Below are positions 7,204 to 15,512 of a stretch of DNA of 47,494 nt, piece after piece. Position 1 is the stretch's first letter, and the number at the start of each line of letters is the position of its first letter. Origin of the DNA: Vicinamibacteria bacterium (GTDB lineage Bacteria > Acidobacteriota > Vicinamibacteria > Vicinamibacterales > UBA2999); assembly GCA_025938035.1 (NCBI GenBank), contig JAICQE010000009.1:1-47494 (forward strand). Direction: 5' to 3'. Position numbers and translations under genes: made by a program. The notes below the pieces were generated by a model that worked only from the letters and a program-made list of their open reading frames with translations, made no database searches and had not been told where the DNA came from.

Positions 7204-10059
7204 CTACTTTGCCGGACGTCCTTCCGCATCCCGAATCTCCACCTTGCCGACATTCAGCTTGGCAAGTTCGGGTTCGATGACCTTCCGGTCGCCGACCGCC
7301 ACGACCACCATGTTCCCGGGCACCAGGTACCGCTTGGATACCGCCAGCGTCTGATCGGTCGTGACGCGGTTCACATCCTGGGCGTACTTCGTGTAGTAGT
7401 CCAGGCCCAGATCGTAGATGAACACGTTCGAGAAGTTCGCCACGGCGTCCGCGCTCGTTTCGAACGCGCCCGCGAGCGAGTTGGCGAGCGAGTCTTTCGC
7501 CCGCTGCAGCTCGGCCTGATCCATAGGGCTCTCCACCATCCCACGAATCTCCTTGAAGATCTCGGAGACCGATGGTGCGGTGACGTCCGTCCGGACGCCC
7601 GACCCGACCTGGAAGGGTCCGGCAGCGCGGCGGAACGTGAACTGCGACGAGGCGCCGTAGGTGTAACCGTTCTTTTCGCGCAGGTTCATGTTGATGCGGC
7701 TGGAGAACAGGCCGCCGAGCGCGATGTTCATGACCTGGAGCGGGCGGAAATCGGGCGACGACCGCGCGGCGCCGATGGTGGCGACGCGCAGCTGTGTCTG
7801 CGGGCTGCCGGGCTTGTCGACGATGATCACGCGCGGCGGAATCGACGTCGGATTCGTCAGCGCCGGCCGCGCCGGCGTTCCCCGCTGCCACGAGCCGAAC
7901 GACTTCTCGGCCATGGCGCGCAGCTCCTTCATCGAGATGTCGCCGGCAACGACGAGCGCCGCATTGTTGGCGACGAAGTTCTGCTGCCAGAACGCCGACA
8001 GATCGGCGCGGGTGATCGCCTTCACCGACGCCTCGGTGCCGATCTCGCTGTAGCCGTACGGGTGCTTGTCGCCATACAGCACCATCGCCGTTACCTGACC
8101 GGCAACCTGCGACGGGTTGTCGCGCATCTGCACGAGCTGACCGAGGCGCTGCGCCCGCTGACGATCGAGCTCTTCTGCCGGGAACGACGGATGCAGCGTC
8201 ACGTCGGCGATCAGAGCCAGCAGCGCGCCAAAGTTCTTGCTCAGCGAGCGGCCGGTAATCGTTGTCGCATCCATGGAGCTGCCGGTGCCCAGCGTCGCAC
8301 CGAGCTGCGCCACCTGATCGGCAATCTGCAGCGCGCTGCGCGACGCCGTGCCCTCGTCCAGCATCGCGGCAGTGAAGTTCGCCAGGCCGGGCTTGTCGAG
8401 CGGGTTGGCATCGCTGCCCGTCCGCAGCACGACACTCGCCGCGACGACCGGCAGACCGCGGCGTTCGTTGAGGATCAACGTCAGGCCGTTCGCCAGCGTT
8501 TCAGACTGCGGCGTCGGCAGCTGCACCGGCTTCGCGGCGGCCGCTTGTGGCTGTTTGGCGCGCCACGGCTCGTCGCCGTTGACCGCCTGCGCGCCGGTAC
8601 CGGCAGCCGGCTTGGGCGCCGTAGCTTCAGCGGAGGCGGCGGGGGTCGGCACCTGCGCCGCAGCCTGCGGCTCCCCAGGCACGGCATGCACGACGACGCG
8701 CGACGACGGCGTCAGGTATGTGCGCGCGAACGTCCGAACGGTTGCCGGTGTGACAGCGCGGTAGCGCGCCACGTCCTGCTGCAGATAGTCCGGCGTCTTG
8801 AGATAGTGGTTGTAGGCATTCAGCCGATCGGCCACGCCGCCGAACCCGCCAAGGCTCTCGAGGCCACCGACGATGTTCGTTTCAATCGTGTTGCGTGCGC
8901 GGTCGACTTCGGTCTGCGCCGGCGCCGTGGTACGAAGCGTCGTCAGCTCGGCGTCGAGCGCCTTTTCAATCTCCGCGGCGGTCCGGCCCGGCCGGGCGGT
9001 CACCTGTATCTGGAAGATCGATCCCAGGACCAGCGAGTACTGCTGCGCCGAGACGTCCTGAGCGATCTGCTGTTCGTAAACGAGCTTCTTGTACAGCCGG
9101 CTTGAGCGGCCGCCACCGAGGAGCGTCGCGGCAATATCCGCATCCGCGTCGCCGGGCTTATAGAACGCGGGCGTAATCCACGCCATGTAGACACGCGGCA
9201 GCTCGACGCGCGAAGCGACCACCTTCCTCCGCTCCGTGGTGATCCTTGGCGTCGTCGCCTTGATGGGAGGAACGGCGGGGCCGCGGCGGAGGGTGCCGAA
9301 GTACTTCTGGACGAGCGCCTTCGTCTGCGCGACGTCGATGTCGCCGACGATCGCCAGGCTGGCGTTGTTCGGCGCGTAGTACTGCCGGAAGAACCGCTGC
9401 ACGTCGTCGAGCTTCGCCGCCTGAATGTCTTCGTGGGAGCCGATCACGTTGCCGTAGTAGGGATGCCCGGGCGGGTACAGGAGCTGAACCATCGCCTCTT
9501 CGGCCAACCCGTACGGCTGGTTTTCCACGCTCTGGCGCCGCTCGTTGCGCACCACGTCCTGCTGGTTGGCAAGGGCGGCCTGATCGACCTTGTCGAGCAG
9601 GTATCCCATCCGATCCGACTCGAGCCACAGCGCCAGCTCGAGCTGATTCGAGGGAACCGTTTCGAAATAGTTCGTGCGATCGAAATCTGTCGTGCCGTTG
9701 ACGTCGCTCGCGCCCGCGGCCTCGAGCAGCTGGAAGTGCTGATCGCACGGGACGTGCTTCGAGCACTGGAACATCATGTGCTCGAACAGATGCGCAAAGC
9801 CGGTGCGCCCCTTCTCCTCGTTCGCCGGTCCGACGTGATACCAGAGGTCGACGGCAACGACGGGCAGGCGGCGGTCCTGGCGGAGGATGACGTCGAGGCC
9901 GTTCGGCAGCGTGTACTTCTCGAACGTGATCCTCGGGATGTCGCTGGTTGCAGCAGCGGGTTTGGCGGTACTCCCCTGGTTCTGGGCCAGCGGCGCGGTG
10001 ATACCAATGATGGCGAGAAGCGCGATGAGCAGGAGTCGCGTCGAGTGTCGTGTCGTCAT
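7204..10059 (-). CDS. Secreted tandem M16 zinc peptidase
   Basis: 951 residues. A Sec signal peptide (MTTRHSTRLLLIALLAIIG...) places it in the periplasm. The first M16 pair carries the inverted zinc motif HxxEH (FAHLFEHMMF) and is probably catalytic. The second pair, from about residue 500, lacks it (GLANFTAAMLDEG at the equivalent place), as in other two-subunit-like M16 proteins where the second half shapes the chamber. The Pro/Ala-rich linker between the halves contains a 20-base stretch identical to a genomic REP element. The ATG at 10059 gives an ATGA overlap with the glycosylase gene upstream. Substrate unknown; family members degrade peptides. Confidence 0.9.
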   Translation of the reverse strand: MTTRHSTRLLLIALLAIIGITAPLAQNQGSTAKPAAATSDIPRITFEKYTLPNGLDVILRQDRRLPVVAVDLWYHVGPANEEKGRTGFAHLFEHMMFQCSKHVPCDQHFQLLEAAGASDVNGTTDFDRTNYFETVPSNQLELALWLESDRMGYLLDKVDQAALANQQDVVRNERRQSVENQPYGLAEEAMVQLLYPPGHPYYGNVIGSHEDIQAAKLDDVQRFFRQYYAPNNASLAIVGDIDVAQTKALVQKYFGTLRRGPAVPPIKATTPRITTERRKVVASRVELPRVYMAWITPAFYKPGDADADIAATLLGGGRSSRLYKKLVYEQQIAQDVSAQQYSLVLGSIFQIQVTARPGRTAAEIEKALDAELTTLRTTAPAQTEVDRARNTIETNIVGGLESLGGFGGVADRLNAYNHYLKTPDYLQQDVARYRAVTPATVRTFARTYLTPSSRVVVHAVPGEPQAAAQVPTPAASAEATAPKPAAGTGAQAVNGDEPWRAKQPQAAAAKPVQLPTPQSETLANGLTLILNERRGLPVVAASVVLRTGSDANPLDKPGLANFTAAMLDEGTASRSALQIADQVAQLGATLGTGSSMDATTITGRSLSKNFGALLALIADVTLHPSFPAEELDRQRAQRLGQLVQMRDNPSQVAGQVTAMVLYGDKHPYGYSEIGTEASVKAITRADLSAFWQQNFVANNAALVVAGDISMKELRAMAEKSFGSWQRGTPARPALTNPTSIPPRVIIVDKPGSPQTQLRVATIGAARSSPDFRPLQVMNIALGGLFSSRINMNLREKNGYTYGASSQFTFRRAAGPFQVGSGVRTDVTAPSVSEIFKEIRGMVESPMDQAELQRAKDSLANSLAGAFETSADAVANFSNVFIYDLGLDYYTKYAQDVNRVTTDQTLAVSKRYLVPGNMVVVAVGDRKVIEPELAKLNVGKVEIRDAEGRPAK
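8617..8636. repeat. REP element copy inside the M16 linker
   Basis: CGCCGTAGCTTCAGCGGAGG is identical over 20 bases to 26243-26262. In the peptidase frame it encodes SAEATA, part of the low-complexity linker between the two M16 halves. Confidence 0.7.
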
Positions 10060-10676
10060 GACGGTTTGTTCTCCAGACTTGCCCAGAGGTACCAACAAGC
10101 CACGGACCGATACGGTCGCCAGGGCTCGCCAATCTTCGTCAACCGCTCCGCGCGCGGCAGCTTCCGCAGCCCGTAGGCGCGCTGAACGGCTTTCAGGATG
10201 CCAAGGTCGTCGACCGGCAGGACGTCGGGGCGATGGAGACGGAACATCAGGAACATCTCCGCGGTCCAACGGCCGATTCCCGTTATCTGCGTCAACGACT
10301 GAATTACGTCTTCGTCCGAGAGTTCGTTCACCTTCTCGAGTGTCAACGATCCATCCGCGACCCGCGAACACAGGTCTCGTATATAGCGAATCTTCTGCGA
10401 ACTGAGCCCGACTGCCCGCAACTGGGCGTCATCCACCAGTGCCACTGCTGCGGGCGTCGGTATGCCGCCAAAGAGGGCGTCGAATCGCCTGGCGATGGTG
10501 GCGGCTGCCTTCGTCGACAGCTGTTGCGAGATGATCGAGTGGGTCAATGCCGTAAAGGCGTCCTCGTGCTGCGCATCGGCGAGGCCGCACGGCCCGTGAC
10601 GGCGAATCAGGTCGCGAATCACCGGATCACGCCGCGCCAGCAGGCGCCGCGCCTTGTCATAATCGGTCGTCGTCAT
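10056..10676 (-). CDS. HhH-GPD DNA glycosylase, AlkA-like
   Basis: 206 residues. Base-excision enzyme of the 3-methyladenine DNA glycosylase II group. The helix-hairpin-helix is ITGIGRWTAEMFLMF (131-145) and the catalytic aspartate lies in LPVDDLGI (D156/D157). It lacks the four-cysteine iron-sulfur cluster of the Nth/MutY branch and the N-terminal TATA-like domain of E. coli AlkA, so it is the short form common in many bacteria. It reads into the peptidase gene by a four-base overlap, which links them in one transcript without an obvious shared function. Confidence 0.88.
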   Translation of the reverse strand: MTTTDYDKARRLLARRDPVIRDLIRRHGPCGLADAQHEDAFTALTHSIISQQLSTKAAATIARRFDALFGGIPTPAAVALVDDAQLRAVGLSSQKIRYIRDLCSRVADGSLTLEKVNELSDEDVIQSLTQITGIGRWTAEMFLMFRLHRPDVLPVDDLGILKAVQRAYGLRKLPRAERLTKIGEPWRPYRSVACWYLWASLENKPS

Positions 10677-10734
10677 CCCTGATCCCTGATCCCTGATCCC
10701 TGAGGCCTGAGGCCCGAGGCCTGAGGCCTGAGGC
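10677..10734. repeat. CCTGATC / AGGCCTG word repeat
   Basis: Three or more tandem CCCTGAT words followed by several GGCCTGA words, filling the whole gap between the SIMPL gene and the glycosylase gene. AGGCCT is self-complementary, so the array can fold back on itself. Confidence 0.8.
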
Positions 10735-11505
10735 CTACTTGATTACGGCTGTCAGCGTCACACGGGCGCGGATCTCGGTCTGTCCGGTTTCGATCGGCGG
10801 CGCGGCCGCGGCGACCTGCAGCTCCTGGCGCACCATCCGCGGCAGCGGAATCGGGCCGCCTTCGATCGGCCCCTCTTCGATGCGGATGATGCGTTCGATC
10901 GAGCGGCCGGCGCCAGCGACAGCCGCTTCGGCTTTCGCCCTGGCATCCGCCACGGCAAGGCGCAGCGCGTCGCGTTCGTGCTTCGCCCGATCCTTCAGAT
11001 CGAACCGCACGCCACCGAGAGACGTGGCGCCCGACGCGACCGCGATCTCGAGGTACTCCCCGACGCGATCGACGCTATCCACCCGCACTTCAACCGAGTT
11101 TCGCGCCACGTAGCCGCGGCCAACGCGCTTGCCGTTCACGAAATCCCACTCATATTGGACGTCGTAGGCAACGGTCCGGATGGCATCCGCGGCAACGCCG
11201 GCCGCCTTCAGCTTCGACAGCACCGGCGTCATCGCTTCGGTGTTGCGGCGCTGCGCCTCGCGGGCGCTCGGAGCCCGCGATTCAGCGCTGATGGTGATCC
11301 ACGCACGGTCAGGCGCGACGTGCACGATGCCCTCGCCGTTGGTCACGACCACCGGTTCTGAAGGTGCGGCAGGTTGCTGGGCGTACGCCGGTAAGGCGAC
11401 GACAAGCGCGGAAATGCAAAATGCAAGATTCAAAATGCAAACCCTGCCAGCAACTACGGGCCTTGGCCCCTTCGCATTTTGCATTTTGCATTTTGAATTT
11501 TGCAT
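10735..11505 (-). CDS. Exported SIMPL-domain (DUF541) protein with repeat-derived signal peptide
   Basis: 256 residues from the ATG at 11505, which has GAGGAG nine bases upstream; an in-frame ATG at 11526 is an alternative. Residues about 50-256 match the SIMPL/DUF541 fold of periplasmic or surface proteins of poorly known function (GEGIVHVAPDRAWITISAES, then DVQYEWDFVNGKRVGRGYVARN). The signal peptide is odd: its polar start (MQNSKCKMQNAK) and hydrophobic core (VCILNLAFCISALVV) are the two arms of one inverted DNA repeat, and PAYAQQ is the likely cleavage site. The promoter region is shared with the divergent CoA-transferase gene. Confidence 0.8.
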   Translation of the reverse strand: MQNSKCKMQNAKGPRPVVAGRVCILNLAFCISALVVALPAYAQQPAAPSEPVVVTNGEGIVHVAPDRAWITISAESRAPSAREAQRRNTEAMTPVLSKLKAAGVAADAIRTVAYDVQYEWDFVNGKRVGRGYVARNSVEVRVDSVDRVGEYLEIAVASGATSLGGVRFDLKDRAKHERDALRLAVADARAKAEAAVAGAGRSIERIIRIEEGPIEGGPIPLPRMVRQELQVAAAAPPIETGQTEIRARVTLTAVIK

Positions 11506-11508
11506 TTC
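11412..11508. repeat. Inverted AAAATGC word repeat
   Basis: Left arm (11412-11442) has words AAATGCAAAATGC...; right arm (11475-11508) has the complementary GCATTTTGCATTTTGC words, with an approximately 30-base loop. It is contained in the 5' end of the SIMPL gene, where it encodes most of the signal peptide. Confidence 0.85.
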
Positions 11509-11532
11509 CCCAGTCTCCTCTACCATCACCTG

Positions 11533-12726
11533 ATGCCCGGACCCGGGCCGCTGGCCGGCCTCACCATTGTTGATCTGACGCGGGTGCTCTCCGGGCCCTA
11601 TTGCACGATGCTCCTCGCCGACATGGGCGCCCGGGTGATCAAGATCGAACAGCCGGGGCGTGGCGACGACACGCGCGCCTGGGGTCCGCCGTTCGTCGGC
11701 GAGGAGAGCGCGTACTTCCTCAGCATCAACCGGAATAAGGAAAGCGTCACGCTCGACTTCAAGGCAACCGAGGGGCGACGCATCCTGAACCAGCTGATCA
11801 GCACGGCGGACGTCCTCGTCGAAAACTTCCGCCCTGGGGTTATGAGCCGCCTGGGCCTCGACTACTCCACGCTGGCCCAACGTCATCCCCGGCTGGTCTT
11901 CTGTTCGATCTCCGGCTTCGGCCAGGACGGCCCGCGCCGCGATCACGCCGGATACGACGCCGTCATTCAGGCCGAAGGCGGGCTCATGAGCGTGACGGGC
12001 GATGCGAACGGGCGGGCATTTCGCGTCGGCGTGGCAGTGACCGACCTGGTCGCCGGCCTGCTCGCGGCGCAGGGCATCGTCCTCGCGCTGTTCGCGCGGG
12101 AACGCACGGGTCGCGGTCAGCAGGTGGACATCAGTATGTTGGACGGGGTCATCTCGCTGCTGAGCTACCACGCTTCAATCTATCTCACCACGGGCGCGGA
12201 ATCGCGCCGCGTCGGCAACCGCCACGCGACGATCGCGCCGTATGACACGTTCTCGGCGGCGGACGGCGAGCTCTTCCTCGCTGTCGGAAACGACGATCAG
12301 TTCCAGCGCTTCTGCAAGGCGGCCGGATTGCAGAGGCTGCTGGAGGAGGGGCGCTTCTCGACAAACCCGCTGCGAGTCGCGAACGAAGCGGCGTTGAAGG
12401 AAATCATCGAGCCGGTGATGCGAACGCGCAAACGGGACGAGTGGATCGCCTCGCTCGCCGACGCGGGCGTGCCATGCGGGGCAGTACGCAGCGTCCCAGA
12501 AGCGCTGTCCGACCCGCAGGTGAGCGCGCGGCGCATGATCGAGGCCGTTGAACACGCTGTGCTGGGATCGTTGAAGGTACTCGGCACGCCGATCAAACTG
12601 TCCGATACGTCGGCATCCGTGCGCTCCGCGCCGCCGACATTAGGTCAGCACACTGATAAAGTGCTTGCGGAACTGGGATTGAGCGGTGCGGAAATCACCG
12701 CGCTGAAGACACGCGCGATCATCTGA
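11533..12726 (+). CDS. Class III CoA-transferase (CaiB/BaiF family)
   Basis: 397 residues. Family III enzymes move CoA between carboxylic acids through aspartyl-CoA chemistry. The N-terminus (GPLAGLTIVDLTRVLSGPYCTMLLADMGA) and the region HAGYDAVIQAEGGLM are diagnostic. Length is normal. The start at 11533 excludes eleven codons read from the adjacent repeat. Specific acids cannot be told: homologues act on carnitine, formate, succinate, bile acids and others. It sits two bases upstream of a small unknown gene. Confidence 0.88.
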   Translation: MPGPGPLAGLTIVDLTRVLSGPYCTMLLADMGARVIKIEQPGRGDDTRAWGPPFVGEESAYFLSINRNKESVTLDFKATEGRRILNQLISTADVLVENFRPGVMSRLGLDYSTLAQRHPRLVFCSISGFGQDGPRRDHAGYDAVIQAEGGLMSVTGDANGRAFRVGVAVTDLVAGLLAAQGIVLALFARERTGRGQQVDISMLDGVISLLSYHASIYLTTGAESRRVGNRHATIAPYDTFSAADGELFLAVGNDDQFQRFCKAAGLQRLLEEGRFSTNPLRVANEAALKEIIEPVMRTRKRDEWIASLADAGVPCGAVRSVPEALSDPQVSARRMIEAVEHAVLGSLKVLGTPIKLSDTSASVRSAPPTLGQHTDKVLAELGLSGAEITALKTRAII

Positions 12727-12728
12727 TT

Positions 12729-13157
12729 ATGGAAACAGGAGAAGTCAGAAAGCGAGTGCTGCACGCAATCACCGCTGCCCGGAGCCGGGCGCAGGCACGC
12801 CGCCAGCAGGCGGACGAAGCCGCGCGCACGTACGGTGCGTTTCTCGAGAACGTGGCGACGCCCGTGGTTCACCAGGTGGCGGCGGCACTGAAGGCCGAGG
12901 GTTATTCGTTCACGGTATTCACGCCGGGCGACGGCCTCCGGCTCGCGTCCGATCGCGGCCGCGACGACTTCGTCGAGTTCGCGCTGGACACGAGCGGCGA
13001 CCGCCCGCAGGTCATCGGCCGAATCAGCCAGTCACGCGGCTCCCGGCGTCTCGAGGAAGAACGTCCTGTCAAAGCCGGCACGCCGCCCGACGCGCTCAGC
13101 GAAGACGACGTGCTCGACTTCGTCATGCAGGCGCTGGAGCGGTGGCTGGCGCGGTAG
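12729..13157 (+). CDS. Conserved-looking protein of unknown function
   Basis: 142 residues, starting two bases after the CoA-transferase stop, so very likely co-transcribed. I do not recognise a family. Residues 1-40 form a basic, Arg/Ala-rich helix with coiled-coil character (ITAARSRAQARRQQADEAAR). The middle looks like a small alpha/beta domain (YSFTVFTPGDGLRLASDRGRDDFVEFALD), and the end is an acidic helix (SEDDVLDFVMQALERW). No signal peptide or membrane segment. Codon use and GC match the neighbours, which supports it being a real gene. Confidence 0.75.
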   Translation: METGEVRKRVLHAITAARSRAQARRQQADEAARTYGAFLENVATPVVHQVAAALKAEGYSFTVFTPGDGLRLASDRGRDDFVEFALDTSGDRPQVIGRISQSRGSRRLEEERPVKAGTPPDALSEDDVLDFVMQALERWLAR

Positions 13158-13225
13158 TTGTCCTTTAGTCCCTGGTTCTTGGACCTAGTCCGTCCTTGGT
13201 CCTTGGTCCTGAATCCTCAGTCCGC
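13158..13225. repeat. GTCCTTGGT word repeat
   Basis: Irregular tandem words TAGTCC, CTTGGTCC, GTCCTTGGTCCT. The same word family, in both orientations, fills 33953-34135 and 42646-42757. Confidence 0.75.
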
Positions 13226-13268
13226 GCCGGATTGCACCCGATAGTGCTGCGGAGCCGTATGTATCGCT

Positions 13269-14522
13269 ATGCATCGGCGAGGTGCAAGCGGTGTCCATCC
13301 AATCACATCGGCATGCTTCGCTGTCTGCGTGCTGCTCGTGATTCCAGTGCCGGCCGAGGCGCAGGTGCCTCGTCTGTGGGGAGACCTACGACCGGGTCCG
13401 AACGGCGTGGGCTATCGCGTCGTTCGACTCTTCGATCAGAGTCGGTCTTTTGGACTTCGAACTGCGGCTGCCGAACCGGGTGCATCAGCGCCGAATCGAC
13501 GGTTGATGACGGTGCGCGTTTGGTATCCAGCGACATCAGCGCGTGGCGTCCGCATGACGTTACGGAGCTATCTGGACCTCCTCGATAAAGATGGACCGAT
13601 CACTGCTGACGTACGGGAACGGCTTGAGCTCGATCTGAACGGAATCTGGAGCGACCTCTGCACCTGTCGGGTTCCGCGCGCCGCGGCGGATGCGCGACTC
13701 GACGCGCTGTTCGGCACGACTGCCGCGGCGGTCCGCGACGCGACGCCGGCTACCGGCAGGCATCCAGTAATCGTCTACTCACTCGGCCACGACATGCACT
13801 CCTTGGAAAACGTCGTGCTATGGGAGTACCTCGCGAGCCATGGCTACGTGGTTGCGGTCACACCGTCCGTCGGGCATCAGTCAGTTGCGATGGAGCCGGT
13901 GGGCCCGACGTCGGCGGAAGTAAAAACGAGAGACCTCGAGTTCGTGACTCACTGGCTGCGTACTGTGCCTTTTGCAGATATGAACCGGGTGGCTGCTGTT
14001 GGTTTCAGCCTTGGAGGGTGGTCGGCACTGATGTTGGGAATGCGCAGCGGTGACATCAACGCAGTTGTTGCCCTCGATGGTTCGTTCAATCTACCGAATC
14101 GCGTCGCCTCAGTTCGCACTATGCCGTTCTTCAGGCCATCGGCGTTCATGCTTCCGATGCTGAACCTCCGTCAGGATGAACCGGAGATCGATGTCGGCGT
14201 CATCGAATCATTCGCGAACGCCGAACGATTCGATACCGCGATTGGGGACATGGACCCTCCGAACGCTTCCCATCATTCCTTCACGTCCATCTACACGTTC
14301 AGCACCGAGTTCTTTCCACCTGACGGGAACGGGAATGAGCTTATGGGTTTGAAGTACAACAGGGACGTCTTCGAGTTGGTCGCAACGCGAGTACGGCTCT
14401 TTCTCGATGCGTATCTGAAGGGCACCGCCGAGGCACGCGCGGCTCTGCAACAGCCGCCACGAGTCGCCGGCGTGCCTGACGCGCTGATTCGACACCGTTA
14501 CCTCGCGCCAGCGTCTCGTTGA
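13269..14522 (+). CDS. Secreted alpha/beta hydrolase (PAF-acetylhydrolase-like)
   Basis: 417 residues with a signal peptide (TSACFAVCVLLVIPVPAEAQ). The core has HPVIVYSLGHDMHSLEN (oxyanion side), the nucleophile elbow GFSLGGWSAL, and a late His in NASHHSFTS. With the LMTVRVWYPA strand this matches secreted lipase or dienelactone-hydrolase-like proteins related to platelet-activating-factor acetylhydrolase; the substrate is unknown. Base composition looks less GC-rich than its neighbours (many TTC/GAA/AAT codons), hinting at more recent acquisition. It stands alone on the plus strand after a repeat-filled gap. Confidence 0.8.
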   Translation: MHRRGASGVHPITSACFAVCVLLVIPVPAEAQVPRLWGDLRPGPNGVGYRVVRLFDQSRSFGLRTAAAEPGASAPNRRLMTVRVWYPATSARGVRMTLRSYLDLLDKDGPITADVRERLELDLNGIWSDLCTCRVPRAAADARLDALFGTTAAAVRDATPATGRHPVIVYSLGHDMHSLENVVLWEYLASHGYVVAVTPSVGHQSVAMEPVGPTSAEVKTRDLEFVTHWLRTVPFADMNRVAAVGFSLGGWSALMLGMRSGDINAVVALDGSFNLPNRVASVRTMPFFRPSAFMLPMLNLRQDEPEIDVGVIESFANAERFDTAIGDMDPPNASHHSFTSIYTFSTEFFPPDGNGNELMGLKYNRDVFELVATRVRLFLDAYLKGTAEARAALQQPPRVAGVPDALIRHRYLAPASR

Positions 14523-14803
14523 CGTTAGCGGGGGCTGAGCGCGTTCTTCGATTCGTGTAACACCTCAGCCCGTCACATGTCAGGCGGGCGACGGCGGAAC
14601 CGCAAGTCCGCGCCGAAGGGTTCGATTTTCTCCGCCTCCGCTCGCATGGATTCCTGCGAGCTACGGCGAGACCCGCCGTAGCCTTGCCGAAGGCGGGCAC
14701 CGGCGCGAACCGGAGCCGCGGGCAGGCTTGTCAGACGCGGCCGCCGAACTGGGGCCGTCCTTGTCCGGGGTCCGCCCCGCGGTCCCGTCATTGAGCGTTT
14801 TGT
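14523..14803. other. Gap before vapBC with a REP-like element
   Basis: No gene is supported here. 14672-14697 is a palindromic element with outer stem CCCGCC/GGCGGG around GTAGCCTTGCCGAA, the second REP-like family of the window (other copies near 26241 and 34930-35022). The rest shows only scattered short inverted words. Confidence 0.55.
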
Positions 14804-14823
14804 GTAATACTACTTTGTATTAC
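14804..14823 (+). promoter_or_regulatory. Probable VapB operator
   Basis: Perfect inverted repeat GTAATAC (14804-14810) and GTATTAC (14817-14823) with a 6-base spacer, ending nine bases before the antitoxin ATG. A -10-like TGTAAT (14803-14808) overlaps it. This is the place and size expected for the autoregulatory site of a ribbon-helix-helix antitoxin. Confidence 0.65.
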
Positions 14824-14832
14824 GAGGATGCG

Positions 14833-15102
14833 ATGGCTTTGACTGTTCGTCTGGGGCCGAAAACCGAGCGCGCGCTCAACGCGCTGGCCAAGCGCAAGCG
14901 ATTGTCCCGCTCCGACGTCGTGCGGGAGGCCCTGCTTCGCTACGGTGCGGACGAAGGAGTGGAGGCCGCCGAGGACGTCTCCGGGGCGTGGTTGGATGTC
15001 ATCGGGATCGTCGATCTTGGTGTTCGCGACCCGGCGCGCACGACGGGAGACCAGTTCGCGCGACTCCTTCGAGGACGTTCGCGTGCGCGGCGTACTCGTT
15101 GA
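14833..15102 (+). CDS. Ribbon-helix-helix antitoxin, VapB-like
   Basis: 89 residues. The N-terminal 45 residues (MALTVRLGPKTERALNALAK, then RLSRSDVVREALLRYG) are a standard ribbon-helix-helix DNA-binding fold; the rest should wrap the toxin. GAGG lies just upstream of the ATG. The toxin GTG lies inside the last 20 bases of this gene, in another frame, so the two are translationally coupled. Confidence 0.82.
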   Translation: MALTVRLGPKTERALNALAKRKRLSRSDVVREALLRYGADEGVEAAEDVSGAWLDVIGIVDLGVRDPARTTGDQFARLLRGRSRARRTR

Positions 15103-15496
15103 CGCTGGTCCGCTTGTGGCGCTGCTCGATCGCGGAGATCCGAAGCACGGAGCCTGCGTCGCCGCGCTGAAGACGCTCCGCGCGCCACTCGTGACAGTGT
15201 GGCCGGCCTTCACGGAAGCGATGTATCTGTTGCGCGAGTCGTGGCCCGCTCAGAAAGCGCTCTGGAGCAGGCTCGAAACCCATGCCCTCGGGCTGGCGCC
15301 GCTCGAGGAGGCCGACGCCTCGCGGATGCGCGAGCTGATGGAGAAATATCGCGACCTGCCGATGGATCTCGCCGACGCGGCCCTCGTGCGTGTCGCCGAG
15401 CGGGACTCGCTGACCGAAATCTTCACCCTCGATCGCACACACTTCCGAACGTATCGGCCGGGCCGGCGCCGTAGCTTCTCAATCGTGCCGGTGTGA
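15083..15496 (+). CDS. PIN-domain ribonuclease toxin, VapC-like
   Basis: 137 residues from a GTG with GAGG eight bases upstream. PIN-domain acidic residues are in place: VLVDAGPLVALLD (first Asp), WPAFTEAMYLL (Glu), LPMDLADAALV (Asp pair) and FTLDRTHF (last Asp). VapC toxins cut tRNA or rRNA in the cytoplasm. An upstream in-frame extension inside the antitoxin gene was rejected because the PIN fold begins at the GTG. No sign of inactivation. Confidence 0.85.
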   Translation: MRGVLVDAGPLVALLDRGDPKHGACVAALKTLRAPLVTVWPAFTEAMYLLRESWPAQKALWSRLETHALGLAPLEEADASRMRELMEKYRDLPMDLADAALVRVAERDSLTEIFTLDRTHFRTYRPGRRRSFSIVPV

Positions 15497-15512
15497 GGAA
15501 CTGCTACCGGCG

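Noticed and set aside
6128..7891. Extended N-terminus for cysteine synthase
   Set aside because: The extension is antisense-like Arg-rich sequence across the M16 gene and repeats; the operator and -10 box lie directly before the ATG at 7093.
10735..12171. 478-codon version of the SIMPL gene
   Set aside because: The first approximately 220 residues are antisense to the CoA-transferase gene; the real start is at 11505 (or 11526).
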